Origin: JAJDZL01 sp965220725
Lineage (GTDB): Bacteria; Pseudomonadota; Gammaproteobacteria; Arenicellales; JAJDZL01
Reading direction: 5' to 3'
Assembly: GCA_965220725.1 (NCBI GenBank)
Contig: OZ244840.1
Coordinates: 2,108,001-2,172,000, forward strand
Length of the DNA: 64,000 nt
The translations under genes were made by a program, and so were the position numbers. Positions 15,768 to 25,484 of the stretch are shown piece by piece. The notes under the pieces were generated by a model. That model saw only the letters and a list, made by a program, of their open reading frames with translations. It was not told the DNA's origin and made no database searches. Every line of letters begins with the position of its first letter. The first letter of the stretch is position 1.

Positions 15768-16299
15768 CCATCATCCAATTTCTGATTCTTTTCAAGGTTG
15801 ATCTGTATTTCTTATCAACCTTCTTGTCCTTTCGAATCAGCGCAAGTGCCCGCGTATCATCGGTGTGCGCAAAGACCTCCAGGGTCTCGCTGAGCAGCTT
15901 GTGTACCCTCACACCAATCTCCTCGATGTCTTCCAGACTTGGGGAAGACCCGGTCCGCTTGATCAGACGGTTACCCATCTGTGCGACCCGCCGGACTTCG
16001 TCACCCATTCGTTCCAGGTCGTTCACGGTCTTGATGATCATGATGACAAAGCGCAGGTCGCCGGCGATTGGCTGTCTGCGCGCCAGAATCTCCACACAGC
16101 TGCCATCGATCTCCACCTCAAGATTGTTGACCAGGGATTCGCCTTCGAGAACCTGTTGCACCAACAGCCGGTCGCCTTGTACAAGCGCCTGTATGGCAAG
16201 CGCCAGCTGTTTTTCGACCAACCTGCCCATCGCCAGCGTCTGCTCGTACAGCTCAGACAGCTCAATATCAAATTTGGACGAATAATGACCTGCAATCAT
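15610..16299 (-). CDS. phoU: Phosphate-transport system accessory protein PhoU
   Basis: A 229-residue PhoU protein with the two three-helix PhoU repeats; characteristic segments are LARRQPIAGDLRFVIMIIKTVNDLERMGDE and its second-repeat counterpart AIRSLERVGDRVCNICEHVIF. PhoU binds metal clusters and tunes Pst transport and PhoR signalling. Length is normal. It is divergent from pstS rather than at the end of pstSCAB. The 3' end is duplicated at 14448-14602. Confidence 0.92.
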   Translation of the reverse strand: MIAGHYSSKFDIELSELYEQTLAMGRLVEKQLALAIQALVQGDRLLVQQVLEGESLVNNLEVEIDGSCVEILARRQPIAGDLRFVIMIIKTVNDLERMGDEVRRVAQMGNRLIKRTGSSPSLEDIEEIGVRVHKLLSETLEVFAHTDDTRALALIRKDKKVDKKYRSTLKRIRNWMMEESDSVPDAIDILWAIRSLERVGDRVCNICEHVIFCVKGEDIRHLDIDEIED

Positions 16300-16700
16300 C
16301 TCGCGGTGGGAAACTCATCCGGGTGTCGATTCAAAACTGATATTGGGATTGGTATGACTGATTCAAAGCAATGGTAAACACATGAATCTGCTGTATTGTT
16401 GAAACATTCAACCGGAAAAAACAGGTACGAATATGCGGGCAATGTGTTCGTGCAATTCATCAATCGCGGAGACCATATTGTACTACAAGCGTTGCCAGCG
16501 CGGTGTAGCTCAAAACCTGCAAACAGCCCGGAATCCGGTCATTTCACACTGTGACCGAGATGAACAAATCGTCTGAAAAGCAACAGCGAAAATAATTTGA
16601 CAATCGAATCATACCTGTTAAACTAGCGCGAGATACCGAATGGTATCTGAACCCTTTTTTGACGGCCTATTCGTCAACCATTCTTCACTTGGAGATAACC
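16300..16700. promoter_or_regulatory. phoU-pstS divergent control region
   Basis: About 400 bp without a gene, expected to hold promoters for phoU (left) and pstS (right). At 16631-16648 an inverted repeat AGATACC-GAAT-GGTATCT is followed by a T run, resembling a leader hairpin or weak terminator before pstS. I see no convincing Pho box (CTGTCAT repeats). Confidence 0.4.
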
Positions 16701-17771
16701 ATGATTAGTTTGGCGTCAATTCTCAGGGGTTTCCTGACTTGTCTGGCAGTAATGCTAGGGTCAATCTCAATAACGGCCAACGCCGCTGAGAGAGACTATA
16801 TCAGTATCGTTGGGTCTTCGACGGTATATCCTTTTGCTACAGTTGTTGCTGAGCGTTTTGGTACCGGTACGCAGTACCCAACTCCCATCATTGAATCGAC
16901 AGGTTCCGGCGGTGGGCTGAAACTGTTCTGTGCGGGTATCGGGGTAAAACATCCTGATATCACCAATGCTTCGAGGCGGATCAAGAAGTCCGAGGTGGGG
17001 CGTTGTGCAGAGAATGGCATCAGTGACATCGTTGAGATCAAATTCGGTTATGACGGAATCGTCATTGCGAATTCGGTTGAATCTGATCAGTTCAATCTGA
17101 CGCGCAGGGATATTTTCCTTGCGCTCGCAAAGAACGTTCCCGCAGCCGATGGTTCGGAAACACTGGTTCCAAATCCCAACCGGACTTGGAAAGATGTGAA
17201 TCCGGAACTGCCGGACGTTGCGATTCGCGTTCTTGGACCTCCGCCTACATCAGGTACGCGAGATGCATTCGCGGAACTGGCGCTTGAGGGAGGGTGTAAG
17301 ACATTCGAGTGGATCAAGGCGATCAAGAAGTCCGACAAGAAACACTACAAGTCCATTTGTCACGGTGTTCGTGAGGATGGTGCCTGGGTGGAAGCCGGCG
17401 AGAACGATAACCTTATCGTTCAGAAATTGAATGCCGACAAGGATTCACTGGGTGTGTTTGGATTCAGTTTTCTCGATCAGAACTCCGACCAGGTTCAAGG
17501 TACGGTGGTCGACGGGATTTCACCTGAATTCGAGAACATTGCAGATGGTTCCTATGTCATCTCACGTCCTTTGTACTTCTATGTGAAGACTGCGCATGTC
17601 GACCTGATTCCTGGAATCAGGGATTTTGTAGCCGAGTTTACGAGTGATCGTGCATGGGGCGAGGAAGGCTATCTGGTGGACAAGGGAATGATTCCAATGC
17701 CAGAAGCGGAACGATCAGAGTTCAAGACGGCGGCTCAGGAGTTGCGGACCGTCAAGCTCGCATCCAACTGA
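16701..17771 (+). CDS. pstS: Phosphate ABC transporter substrate-binding protein
   Basis: Periplasmic phosphate-binding protein of the PstS family, 356 residues from the ATG at 16701, which has GGAGATAACC just upstream. A Sec signal peptide ends near ANAAERDY. The mature N-terminus ISIVGSSTVYPFATVVAERF, the IESTGSGGGLKLFC loop and the GPPPTSGTRDAFAELALEGG segment are phosphate-contact regions of PstS. It is followed by pstCAB. Cys pairs in the mature protein may form disulfides. Confidence 0.93.
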   Translation: MISLASILRGFLTCLAVMLGSISITANAAERDYISIVGSSTVYPFATVVAERFGTGTQYPTPIIESTGSGGGLKLFCAGIGVKHPDITNASRRIKKSEVGRCAENGISDIVEIKFGYDGIVIANSVESDQFNLTRRDIFLALAKNVPAADGSETLVPNPNRTWKDVNPELPDVAIRVLGPPPTSGTRDAFAELALEGGCKTFEWIKAIKKSDKKHYKSICHGVREDGAWVEAGENDNLIVQKLNADKDSLGVFGFSFLDQNSDQVQGTVVDGISPEFENIADGSYVISRPLYFYVKTAHVDLIPGIRDFVAEFTSDRAWGEEGYLVDKGMIPMPEAERSEFKTAAQELRTVKLASN

Positions 17772-17956
17772 TTCGAAACAGAATCTTTGGATCAGTCTGA
17801 TTTGATCACCTAACTGTTGGTGGTCTGGTTAATCTGATGATGCATCGTGCTGACGCAAGCACGCTCGTGTGCTTGTGGCAGCCGATGTATCGCGTTACAA
17901 GGTGCACGGCAAACGCTGCTCCAGCCACTGTTGTAAGAACTATCAGGTAGACATCA

Positions 17957-19345
17957 ATGAGTGCATGGTCTTTGACGCTTGTTCTGTTGGCATTGTCATC
18001 GCTGTTCTACGCGTTTGCCAAAAAGCGCACCCTGCGCATCGCCGATGGCGTTGGTGGCGTCCGGCATCTGCATTCCGCGCCGCGTTATTACGGTGCTGTG
18101 GCCGCAGCGCTTTTTGCCGTTCCTGCACTTGCCGTGCTGGGCTTGTGGCTGAGTGTTGACGATACCATCATCACGCGTATCGTTCTATCTGAATTCTTTG
18201 CAGACTCTGCCGGAGTCAGAAGTGAGGCGGAGTGGATCATCAGTCAGATTCAGATCTACATACAAACCGGCCAGATCGGAAATGTCGAGAATGTTGCACA
18301 TGTAAAAGCCGCGGCCGATCGTTACATGCATCTGGTCGAACTGAATGAGACGCTGCGCAACGCGTCGGTGCTGGTTCTGGGATCAATCGTCAGTTTCATT
18401 TTCATCACGTTCATCTCTGCGCGCATGCGTGCCCGCGTCATTGCAGAGTCCATCATCAGGTTGCTGCTGCTTGCCAGCTCACTCATCGCAATCTTCACCA
18501 CGGTCGGCATTGTTCTGTCCGTATTGTTCGAGGCCATCAGATTCTTTCAGAAAATCCCGTTGACCGACTTTCTATTCGGGCTTGAGTGGAGCCCCCAGAT
18601 TGCGATCCGGGAGGATCAGGTAGGATCCTCGGGTCTGTTCGGCAGTGTGCCGCTTTTCACCGGAACGATCCTGGTCGCAGGTGTGGCGATGGCCGTGGCG
18701 GTTCCCGTCGGCTTGCTGTCTGCGATTTTCCTGGCTGAGTATGCCTCGACCCGGGTCAGGGCCATTTCCAAACCGGCATTGGAGATACTCGCCGGAGTTC
18801 CCACCGTCGTCTACGGATTTTTCGCAACGCTTGTCGTTGCTCCGCTGCTTCGGGATTTCGGAGCGGGTTTTGGGATTGAGATTGCGCATGAAAGCGCATT
18901 GGCAGCCGGCGTCGTGATGGGCATCATGATCATTCCGTTTGTATCATCATTGACCGACGATGTGATTACGGCACTGCCGCAGTCGATTCGGGAGGCATCG
19001 CTGGCATGCGGTGCGACGAAGTCGGAAACCATCAAGAAAGTCGTTCTGCCCGCCGCCCTGCCGGGAATTGTCGGTTCGCTGCTGTTGGCGATCTCGCGGG
19101 CCATTGGAGAAACCATGATCGTGTTGATGGCGGCTGGCCTGGCGGCCAGACTGACTGCCAACCCATTGGAGTCGGTTACGACGGTGACGGTTCAGATCGT
19201 CACACTGCTTGTGGGGGACCAGGAATTTGACAGCGCAAAGACACTGGCTGCATTTGCTCTGGGCTTGACCTTGTTCGTTGCAACGTTGTTGCTCAATGTG
19301 ACCGCACTTTATATCGTTCGAAAGTACAGTGAACAGTATGAATAA
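17957..19345 (+). CDS. pstC: Phosphate ABC transporter permease PstC
   Basis: A 462-residue inner-membrane permease, longer than E. coli PstC because of an N-terminal helix pair and a periplasmic insert (residues about 60-130). The C-terminal half is a standard BPD_transp_1 domain with the ABC-contact loop REASLACGATKSETIKKVVLPAALPGIVGSLLL. Overlaps pstA by 17 bp. A GC-rich hairpin (CAAGCAC/GTGCTTG, 17856-17875) lies between pstS and pstC. Confidence 0.92.
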   Translation: MSAWSLTLVLLALSSLFYAFAKKRTLRIADGVGGVRHLHSAPRYYGAVAAALFAVPALAVLGLWLSVDDTIITRIVLSEFFADSAGVRSEAEWIISQIQIYIQTGQIGNVENVAHVKAAADRYMHLVELNETLRNASVLVLGSIVSFIFITFISARMRARVIAESIIRLLLLASSLIAIFTTVGIVLSVLFEAIRFFQKIPLTDFLFGLEWSPQIAIREDQVGSSGLFGSVPLFTGTILVAGVAMAVAVPVGLLSAIFLAEYASTRVRAISKPALEILAGVPTVVYGFFATLVVAPLLRDFGAGFGIEIAHESALAAGVVMGIMIIPFVSSLTDDVITALPQSIREASLACGATKSETIKKVVLPAALPGIVGSLLLAISRAIGETMIVLMAAGLAARLTANPLESVTTVTVQIVTLLVGDQEFDSAKTLAAFALGLTLFVATLLLNVTALYIVRKYSEQYE

Positions 19346-20633
19346 CGTTGGCACCGAGCAATCAAACGGCATGTTCTGGGAAAGTGCCCGCTTCAGAAAG
19401 CGTTTGAAAAGACGCCATGCAGCCGAATTCCGTTTCAAGTGTTACGGGTTCGGTGCAGTGGCCTTGGGCCTGTTGCTTGTCATTTCGCTATTCGTCAGCA
19501 TTACCGTGAGCGGGATCAATGCCTTTTGGCAGACTCAGGTTGGGCTCGAGATCTATTTTGACCCTGATGTGGTTGACTTGAACGACCTGCAAGGTGCGAA
19601 TTACGGAAAACTTGTCAAGAACGCGCTCTACAGTCAGTTTCCGCAGGTCACGAAGCGCAAGGAGAAACGTGAGTTGGCGAAGATTGTCAGTATCGGTGCC
19701 GACGTGATGCTGCAGCGAATGGTTGTCAGTGAACCCTCGTTGATTGGTACCAAGAAGACGATTTGGTTTCCTGTTGATGACGATTTTGACATGCTGTTCA
19801 AGCATGATCTTGGGCGGGATTCGGAGAATACACCAGGCAAGCGGATATCCCAGAATCAGCTCAGCTGGTTTGATGAGCTGACTGAACGAAACCTGATCGA
19901 AAGTCGTTTCAACAAGACTTTCTTCAATGCAGGGGATTCCCGGGAACCGGAACTGGCTGGCTTGCGAGGTGCCCTGACTGGTTCATTCCTGACGATCCTG
20001 GTTGCCTTGCTGATCTCCTTTCCTGTTGGTGCTGCGGGCGCCTGCTATCTGGAAGAGTTCGCACCGCGAAACAAATTGACAGACATCATTGAGATCAACA
20101 TCAACAACCTGGCTGCGGTTCCATCCGTGGTCTTCGGCTTGCTGGGGCTTGCGGTGTTCATCAACTTTTTCGGACTGCCGCGGTCAGTGCCACTGGTTGG
20201 AGGATTGGTGCTGAGCCTGATGACGATTCCAACGATCATCATCGCGGGCCGAGCGGCGTTGCGGGCGATTCCACCCTCGATCCGGGAAGGTGCGTTGGCA
20301 CTGGGCGCATCCAGGACGCAGACGGTCATGCAGGAAGTTGTCCCCCTGGCCATGCCGGGATTTCTGACAGGAACAATCATCGGGCTTGCCCAGGCATTGG
20401 GTGAGACCGCACCGCTGCTGATGATTGGCATGGTTGCTTTCATTGTTGATGTCCCATCTGGTCCACTGGATCCCTCAACCGTTCTGCCGGTGCAGATATT
20501 TCTTTGGTCTGACAGCCCGGAACGTGCGTTTCTCGAGAAAACTTCGGGTGCGATATTGATTCTGCTCGCGTTTCTGATTACCATGAACATCATGGCGGTC
20601 TGGTTGCGCAGAAAGTTTGAAAGACGATGGTAG
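19329..20633 (+). CDS. pstA: Phosphate ABC transporter permease PstA
   Basis: A 434-residue permease with an N-terminal transmembrane helix, a large periplasmic loop (residues about 60-200) and a C-terminal BPD_transp_1 domain with contact loop REGALALGASRTQTVMQEVVPLAMPGFLTGTIIGLAQALGE. Like PstC it is the extended version seen in many marine and phototrophic proteobacteria. Overlaps pstC and is followed by pstB at 42 bp. Confidence 0.92.
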   Translation: MNSMNNVGTEQSNGMFWESARFRKRLKRRHAAEFRFKCYGFGAVALGLLLVISLFVSITVSGINAFWQTQVGLEIYFDPDVVDLNDLQGANYGKLVKNALYSQFPQVTKRKEKRELAKIVSIGADVMLQRMVVSEPSLIGTKKTIWFPVDDDFDMLFKHDLGRDSENTPGKRISQNQLSWFDELTERNLIESRFNKTFFNAGDSREPELAGLRGALTGSFLTILVALLISFPVGAAGACYLEEFAPRNKLTDIIEININNLAAVPSVVFGLLGLAVFINFFGLPRSVPLVGGLVLSLMTIPTIIIAGRAALRAIPPSIREGALALGASRTQTVMQEVVPLAMPGFLTGTIIGLAQALGETAPLLMIGMVAFIVDVPSGPLDPSTVLPVQIFLWSDSPERAFLEKTSGAILILLAFLITMNIMAVWLRRKFERRW

Positions 20634-20675
20634 AATTGTTGACCAGAACCTCTCTAGTTCACAGATCACCCAGTC

Positions 20676-21530
20676 ATGATTGAAGCAAAACCGGTAACAC
20701 AATCGCACAATATCGTAATTCAGACCGACACCTCGAGGTTTGATCGGGCTGATTCCGCGAGTGACGTTGTTGTCGAAAATCGAATGACGGCGAACGACGT
20801 GAATGTCTACTATGCGGACAACCACGCGATCAAGAATGTCAGCCTGGACATTCGGGCCAATGAGGTGCTTGCAATCATCGGGCCTTCGGGATGCGGAAAA
20901 TCAACATTTCTTCGATGCCTGAACCGAATCAACGACATTATCGATAGTTGTCGGGTCACCGGCAGTATCAAGCTGGACGGCAAGGACATTTACCGCAGTG
21001 ACTTTGATGTCGTTGAGCTCCGGGCCCGGGTTGGCATGGTATTTCAAAAACCCAATCCCTTTCCCAAGTCCATTTATGACAACGTTGCCTATGGGCCCAG
21101 ACTTCACAGCATGGTAACCAATCGGTCGGAGACCGATGATGTCGTCTATTCCTGCCTGGAACGGGTGGGGTTGCTGTCGGAAGTCAATGACCGGATCAAT
21201 AAATCAGGTATCGAACTCTCGGGTGGGCAGCAGCAGCGTCTGTGTATTGCGAGAGCGATTGCGGTTCAGCCTGAGGTGATCCTGATGGATGAGCCCTGTT
21301 CCGCGCTGGATCCGATTGCGACTGCCAGGATTGAGGATCTGATCGATGAATTGAGATCGCAGTATTCGATTGTCATTGTGACACATTCCATGCAGCAGGC
21401 GGCGCGGGTTTCCCAGAGAACCGCCTATTTCAATCTGGGCGAGTTGATTGAGATGGGAGATACGGGTCAGATTTTCACCAATCCCCAGCACCAGCTGACC
21501 GAAGACTACATCACCGGAAGATTTGGATAA
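20676..21530 (+). CDS. pstB: Phosphate ABC transporter ATP-binding protein PstB
   Basis: A 284-residue ABC ATPase with Walker A IGPSGCGKSTFLRC, the PstB-typical FQKPNPFPKSIYDNV after the Q-loop, signature LSGGQQQRLCIARA and Walker B VILMDEPCSALDP. An N-terminal extension of about 35 residues precedes the ABC domain. Last gene of pstSCAB. Confidence 0.95.
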   Translation: MIEAKPVTQSHNIVIQTDTSRFDRADSASDVVVENRMTANDVNVYYADNHAIKNVSLDIRANEVLAIIGPSGCGKSTFLRCLNRINDIIDSCRVTGSIKLDGKDIYRSDFDVVELRARVGMVFQKPNPFPKSIYDNVAYGPRLHSMVTNRSETDDVVYSCLERVGLLSEVNDRINKSGIELSGGQQQRLCIARAIAVQPEVILMDEPCSALDPIATARIEDLIDELRSQYSIVIVTHSMQQAARVSQRTAYFNLGELIEMGDTGQIFTNPQHQLTEDYITGRFG

Positions 21531-22064
21531 CGCACGGCGGTTGGCGTGGCGATATTCGCTCACGCTTGTGTCTCGGAAAAAATCAACGGTTGCAAGCGCA
21601 GTTGATTTCTGCCTTCGTCAAGAAGCCAAAACAGCGCTCCTGCAGGTCAATCCATTCAACTCATCGCCATTCCCTGCTCATGGAAAAAGGACGGGAACAG
21701 ACTATGGCGTCTTCCCCGGACTTCGGTGTTTCCACATCGGATTCCTAGGCAAAGGGCTTGTGCCAGTAGCGACAAGAATCTCACAAGCTCATTTTCCAAT
21801 TTGGATAGAGCACTGTGGTAATTGGTGTAATTCTCCACACAGACGGTACAACTCTTCATCGTTCCAAGGCATTGTGCTGCCTTTCGAAAATCAGCACACA
21901 TTCGAATCCATGAGCCTCGATTCATTGAGGTTCACGACAAACCGGTGTATGCATCCGCACGAAAGGATAAAGCACTCCCTAAAAGTCACGAACTGGAACA
22001 GTTGCTGAAAGTCCCTTGAAAGATCGATTTGAGATGACTGTACAAGCTGATTTCGAACTGTAAG
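21531..22064. other. Gap without a convincing gene
   Basis: About 530 bp between pstB and the Rpn-like gene. Open frames on both strands (21523-22008 plus, 21656-21925 minus) have no good ribosome binding site and no family resemblance. It may be decayed DNA from an old insertion. Confidence 0.4.
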
Positions 22065-22703
22065 CTAGATCAGTTTTACCTTGTCGAACATGACCTGAAG
22101 TTTATCCAAATCCATGTCCCAGATTTCGGTGAAGATATAGACCATTGCGTCGATGTTGTTGTCAACTTTCTTTCCACTGTCCACCAGTTCAGGCAGATTC
22201 AGCAGGAGTGGTCTGAAATTCAGCAGACTTTCGCCAAAGTCTTTCGTTAGGGTCTGTTTGCTTTCGTCGGTTGCCTTGGACACGAATTGCTGAAAATCGG
22301 GCAGTTCCTTCCAGCCTGGTCTGGGACCATGGTAGACCACGATCGATACGAGTGGATCCTGACTTGTCATGTAGTGAATCGCCTGGTATCTGAACAGCCG
22401 CATCATCAATTTGCTTTCATTGTAGTCTTCGTGTTCCAGGTGCAACGCAAATCGGCATTTGCCTTTATGCTGCCTTAATCTGACCGAAACCATGGGGACA
22501 TAGTGGTCTCCGTCATCCTCAGTTCGGATCATCAACGACTTCTTGGATTTCGCTGTACTCCAGTCAAACAGGTTGAATTGCTCCTCACTGAGCGCCAGCT
22601 TGATGAAGCTGACGGTGCGCTCAGTACTTGTCCCGACCATTTCATAGAATACGGCAGCATGCTTGTAGCTGGGAAAGTCGACGCGTTCAAACTCATCATT
22701 CAT
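22065..22703 (-). CDS. Rpn/YhgA-like PD-(D/E)XK nuclease-family protein
   Basis: A 212-residue protein resembling the Rpn (YhgA-like, formerly transposase_31) recombination-promoting nuclease family: the N-terminal FPSYKHAAVFYEMVGTS, central FALHLEHEDYNESKLMMRLFRYQAIHYM (the LEHE strand of the PD-(D/E)XK core) and VSIVVYHGPRPGWKEL. The first catalytic Asp region (DHYVPMVSVRL) looks altered, so nuclease activity is uncertain. Family members promote RecA-independent recombination. Single gene, no partner in the same operon. Confidence 0.6.
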   Translation of the reverse strand: MNDEFERVDFPSYKHAAVFYEMVGTSTERTVSFIKLALSEEQFNLFDWSTAKSKKSLMIRTEDDGDHYVPMVSVRLRQHKGKCRFALHLEHEDYNESKLMMRLFRYQAIHYMTSQDPLVSIVVYHGPRPGWKELPDFQQFVSKATDESKQTLTKDFGESLLNFRPLLLNLPELVDSGKKVDNNIDAMVYIFTEIWDMDLDKLQVMFDKVKLI

Positions 22704-22969
22704 GATTTTCTCCTTCGTGGATTAATGTCTTGGACAGTGGTTTGTGGTTTACTGCTACTGGAACATGGGGACGATATCCAGGAATTCAAGGAATTTTCCA
22801 CAGAAATTCGCCGAATAAAGTCTATCAATCATTGATCAATGCCAGTTCGGTACGGACACGAACGACTCAGGCGGGCGTGTTCATTCCCAGAATCTGACAC
22901 GGCAGTTACATAATCCTTCATTCATGTCATGTTATCCGATTTCCGGGTTGGATGATGATGCAAGAGCGG

Positions 22970-23000
22970 AATTTCGGTTCAGCATTGCTGAACTGAAATT
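22970..23000. promoter_or_regulatory. 31-bp inverted repeat upstream of the amino-acid transporter
   Basis: AATTTC-n-GTTCAGC, then ATT, then GCTGAAC-n-GAAATT: 13 of 14 arm positions pair. It lies about 60 bp before the first gene of the ABC operon and may be an operator or a leader hairpin. Confidence 0.5.
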
Positions 23001-23062
23001 GATGCTCAATTTCCACAGTTCCTATACAATCAGACGGAAATAAATAAAGGAGTATCCAATTT

Positions 23063-23851
23063 ATGTCAAACCAGGCAACAGTAACACAGCCTGCCTTGGA
23101 GGTTGAGGACATCCACAAGAGCTTTGCAGATGTTGAGGTTCTCAAGGGAATCTCCCTGACAGCGAATGAGCACGACGTCATTTCCATTCTCGGCAGCAGC
23201 GGCTCGGGCAAGAGCACCTTTCTGCGCTGCATCAATCTGCTTGAGACGCCAACATCCGGGTCGGTCCGGGTCAAGGGTGAGTTGATCGAAATGACAAGGA
23301 ACCGAAGCGGTCAGAGTGTACCGAAAGACCGAAAGCAGGTCGACCGGATACGGTCGCGGCTGGCGATGGTGTTCCAGCAGTTCAATCTTTGGTCACACAT
23401 GACGGTCATGGAAAATGTTTGTGAGGCACCGGTTCATGTGCTGAAGATACCCAAACGCGAGGCAAGGGAACATGCAGAAAGTGTGCTTCATCGAGTCGGC
23501 CTGCATGACCGCAAGGATTACTACCCGGCCCATCTTTCGGGTGGTCAGCAGCAACGGGCGGCGATTGCCCGTGCACTGGCGATGAGTCCTGATCTGATGC
23601 TGTTCGACGAACCGACTTCAGCACTGGATCCAGAACTGGTGGGAGAAGTATTGCGCGTCATGCGTGATTTGGCACAGGATGGGGCGACCATGCTGGTTGT
23701 CACCCATGAAATGGGATTTGCCAAGGAAGTTTCAAACCGTGTCATGTTCCTTCATGAGGGCCGGGTCGAGGAAGATGGCACGCCTGACCAGGTATTCAAT
23801 CATCCAGAGTCAGTGCGGTTTCAGGAATTCCTCTCGGGCAATTTGAAATAG
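23063..23851 (+). CDS. Polar amino-acid ABC transporter ATP-binding protein (HisP/OccP-like)
   Basis: A 262-residue ABC ATPase with Walker A LGSSGSGKSTFLRC, FQQFNLWSHMTVMENV after the Q-loop, signature LSGGQQQRAAIARA and Walker B LMLFDEPTSALDP. The INLLETPTSG segment is typical of the PAAT (histidine/arginine/octopine) family. First gene of a four-gene importer; AAAGGAG lies before the ATG. Confidence 0.92.
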   Translation: MSNQATVTQPALEVEDIHKSFADVEVLKGISLTANEHDVISILGSSGSGKSTFLRCINLLETPTSGSVRVKGELIEMTRNRSGQSVPKDRKQVDRIRSRLAMVFQQFNLWSHMTVMENVCEAPVHVLKIPKREAREHAESVLHRVGLHDRKDYYPAHLSGGQQQRAAIARALAMSPDLMLFDEPTSALDPELVGEVLRVMRDLAQDGATMLVVTHEMGFAKEVSNRVMFLHEGRVEEDGTPDQVFNHPESVRFQEFLSGNLK

Positions 23852-23896
23852 AATATGTTTTTATTTTTCCATACAGAATCTTAGGAGAATCCAATT

Positions 23897-24676
23897 ATGA
23901 AAAAGTTAATGACCATGCTCACCGTGATCTTTGCGATGGTGTTTCACACTGCTGCCATGTCAAAGGAATGGAGCGAGATCAGAATCGGTGTTGAAGGTGC
24001 CTATCCGCCATTCAGTGCGGTCACGGCCAGCGGTGAACTGGTCGGTTTTGATATCGACATTGCCAGGGCATTGTGTGACAAGATGGGTGCGCAGTGCACA
24101 CTCGTGCAGCAGGACTGGGACGGCATCATTCCGGCATTGCTTGCGCGCAAGTACGATGCGATCATCGCTTCGATGTCGATTACCGAGGAACGAAAGAAGA
24201 AAGTCGCATTCACCAACAAGTACTACAGTACTCCTGCGAAATTCGCACAGCCCAAAGGTGCTGGAAATGAGATTTCCGCAGACGGACTGAAGGGCAAGAC
24301 AGTCGGAGTTCAGCGAGCGACGACGCACGATAACTTCATTACCGGTGAGTTCGGAGACGCAGTCGACATCAAGCGTTACGGGACCCAGGATGAGGCCTAT
24401 CTGGATGCGCGCTCGGGGCGAGTCGATCTGCTGCTGGCTGATTCCGTCGCCATGGCTGAGGGATTTCTGAATACCGAAGACGGTGCTGACTGGGAATTCG
24501 TCGGGCCGGGATACTCGGATCCTGCCTATTTTGGAGAGGGTGCGGGCATTGCGATTCGAAAGGGAGATCAGGACCTGGTCGATGCGTTCAATGCAGCCAT
24601 CGCAGAAATCAGGGCCAACGGCACATACCAGACCATCAACGCGAAGTATTTTGATTTCGATGTGTATGGTGAGTAA
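23897..24676 (+). CDS. Polar amino-acid ABC transporter substrate-binding protein
   Basis: A 259-residue periplasmic SBP_bac_3 protein with a Sec signal (cleavage near TAAMSKEW). EIRIGVEGAYPPFSAV, GFDIDIARALCDKMGAQC, SMSITEERKKKVAFTNKYY and the GKTVGVQRATTHDNF segment are the cluster-3 ligand-pocket regions, closest to Lys/Arg/ornithine/histidine binders. Ligand not proven. Confidence 0.9.
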   Translation: MKKLMTMLTVIFAMVFHTAAMSKEWSEIRIGVEGAYPPFSAVTASGELVGFDIDIARALCDKMGAQCTLVQQDWDGIIPALLARKYDAIIASMSITEERKKKVAFTNKYYSTPAKFAQPKGAGNEISADGLKGKTVGVQRATTHDNFITGEFGDAVDIKRYGTQDEAYLDARSGRVDLLLADSVAMAEGFLNTEDGADWEFVGPGYSDPAYFGEGAGIAIRKGDQDLVDAFNAAIAEIRANGTYQTINAKYFDFDVYGE

Positions 24677-24695
24677 GCACTGAATTTTCGAACCG

Positions 24696-24733
24696 GCCAC
24701 AGACTGGCAGCCATCGGATTGCCGGTCTGTGGC
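24696..24733 (+). repeat. Strong intergenic hairpin after the binding-protein gene
   Basis: A 14-bp stem (GCCACAGACTGGCA pairing with TGCCGGTCTGTGGC, one G-U pair) with a 10-nt loop and no T run. Such hairpins after a binding-protein gene usually protect its mRNA and raise its expression above the permeases. Confidence 0.7.
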
Positions 24734-24761
24734 GGGTCGCAAGATAACCTGATGTGACAAC

Positions 24762-25478
24762 GTGCACGAATTTCTCACCGAAAAACTAAGCGGCGTTCTC
24801 GGCGGATATCTGTATCCGTTCATTCTCGAGGGCATGTTGCTGACCGTCGAGTTGGCGGTGCTGTCGTTGTTGCTGGCGCTCGCGCTGGGACTTGTCGGTG
24901 CAACGGCCAAGCTCTCGTCCAACCGCATTGCCCAACTGATTGCCGGTGTCTATACCACCCTGATCCGGGGGGTTCCGGACATCGTCCTGATGTTCATCAT
25001 CTTTTTCGGAGGACAGCTGCTTGTCAACAGCATCGGCGACAAACTGGGTCTGGGCTATATCGAGATCAGTGAGTTCACAGCCGGTGTCGCGACCATTGGG
25101 TTCATCTTCGGCGCGTACATGGCAGAGACCTTCCGCGGTGCGATTCTTGCAGTGCCGCGCGGGGAAATTGAAGCTGGCTATGCTTATGGAATGACAGCCA
25201 TCCAGGTCTTTCGAAGAATCACATTTCCCGCGTGTATCCGCCATGCCATTCCCGGATTCGGCAACAACTGGCTGGTGCTGGCGAAGACTACCGCGCTGGT
25301 CTCGGTGATTGGATTGGAGGACATGGTATTTCGGGCTGCGCAGGCAGGTGGGTCACTGAGACAGCCGTTTACGTTTTATTTTGTCGTGGCGATACTGTAC
25401 CTGGTGATCACAGCGGTATCCGATGGCGGTTTGAAATGGTTGGAGAAGCGTTACAGCGCAGGCGTTCGCAGGGCGTGA
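24762..25478 (+). CDS. Polar amino-acid ABC transporter permease (HisQ-like)
   Basis: A 238-residue permease starting at a GTG, with the BPD_transp_1 fold. The first helix (LEGMLLTVELAVLSLLLALALGLVGA) and the TLIRGVPDIVLMFIIFFGGQ motif are typical of HisQ. The EAGYAYGMTAIQVFRRITFPACIRHAIPGFGNNWL loop contacts the ATPase. Partner of the next permease. Confidence 0.9.
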   Translation: MHEFLTEKLSGVLGGYLYPFILEGMLLTVELAVLSLLLALALGLVGATAKLSSNRIAQLIAGVYTTLIRGVPDIVLMFIIFFGGQLLVNSIGDKLGLGYIEISEFTAGVATIGFIFGAYMAETFRGAILAVPRGEIEAGYAYGMTAIQVFRRITFPACIRHAIPGFGNNWLVLAKTTALVSVIGLEDMVFRAAQAGGSLRQPFTFYFVVAILYLVITAVSDGGLKWLEKRYSAGVRRA

Positions 25479-25484
25479 CCGGTC

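Noticed and set aside
21523..22008. 161-codon frame after pstB, and a 90-codon antisense frame as possible transposase remnant
   Set aside because: Neither shows transposase motifs or a ribosome binding site; left as unexplained DNA.
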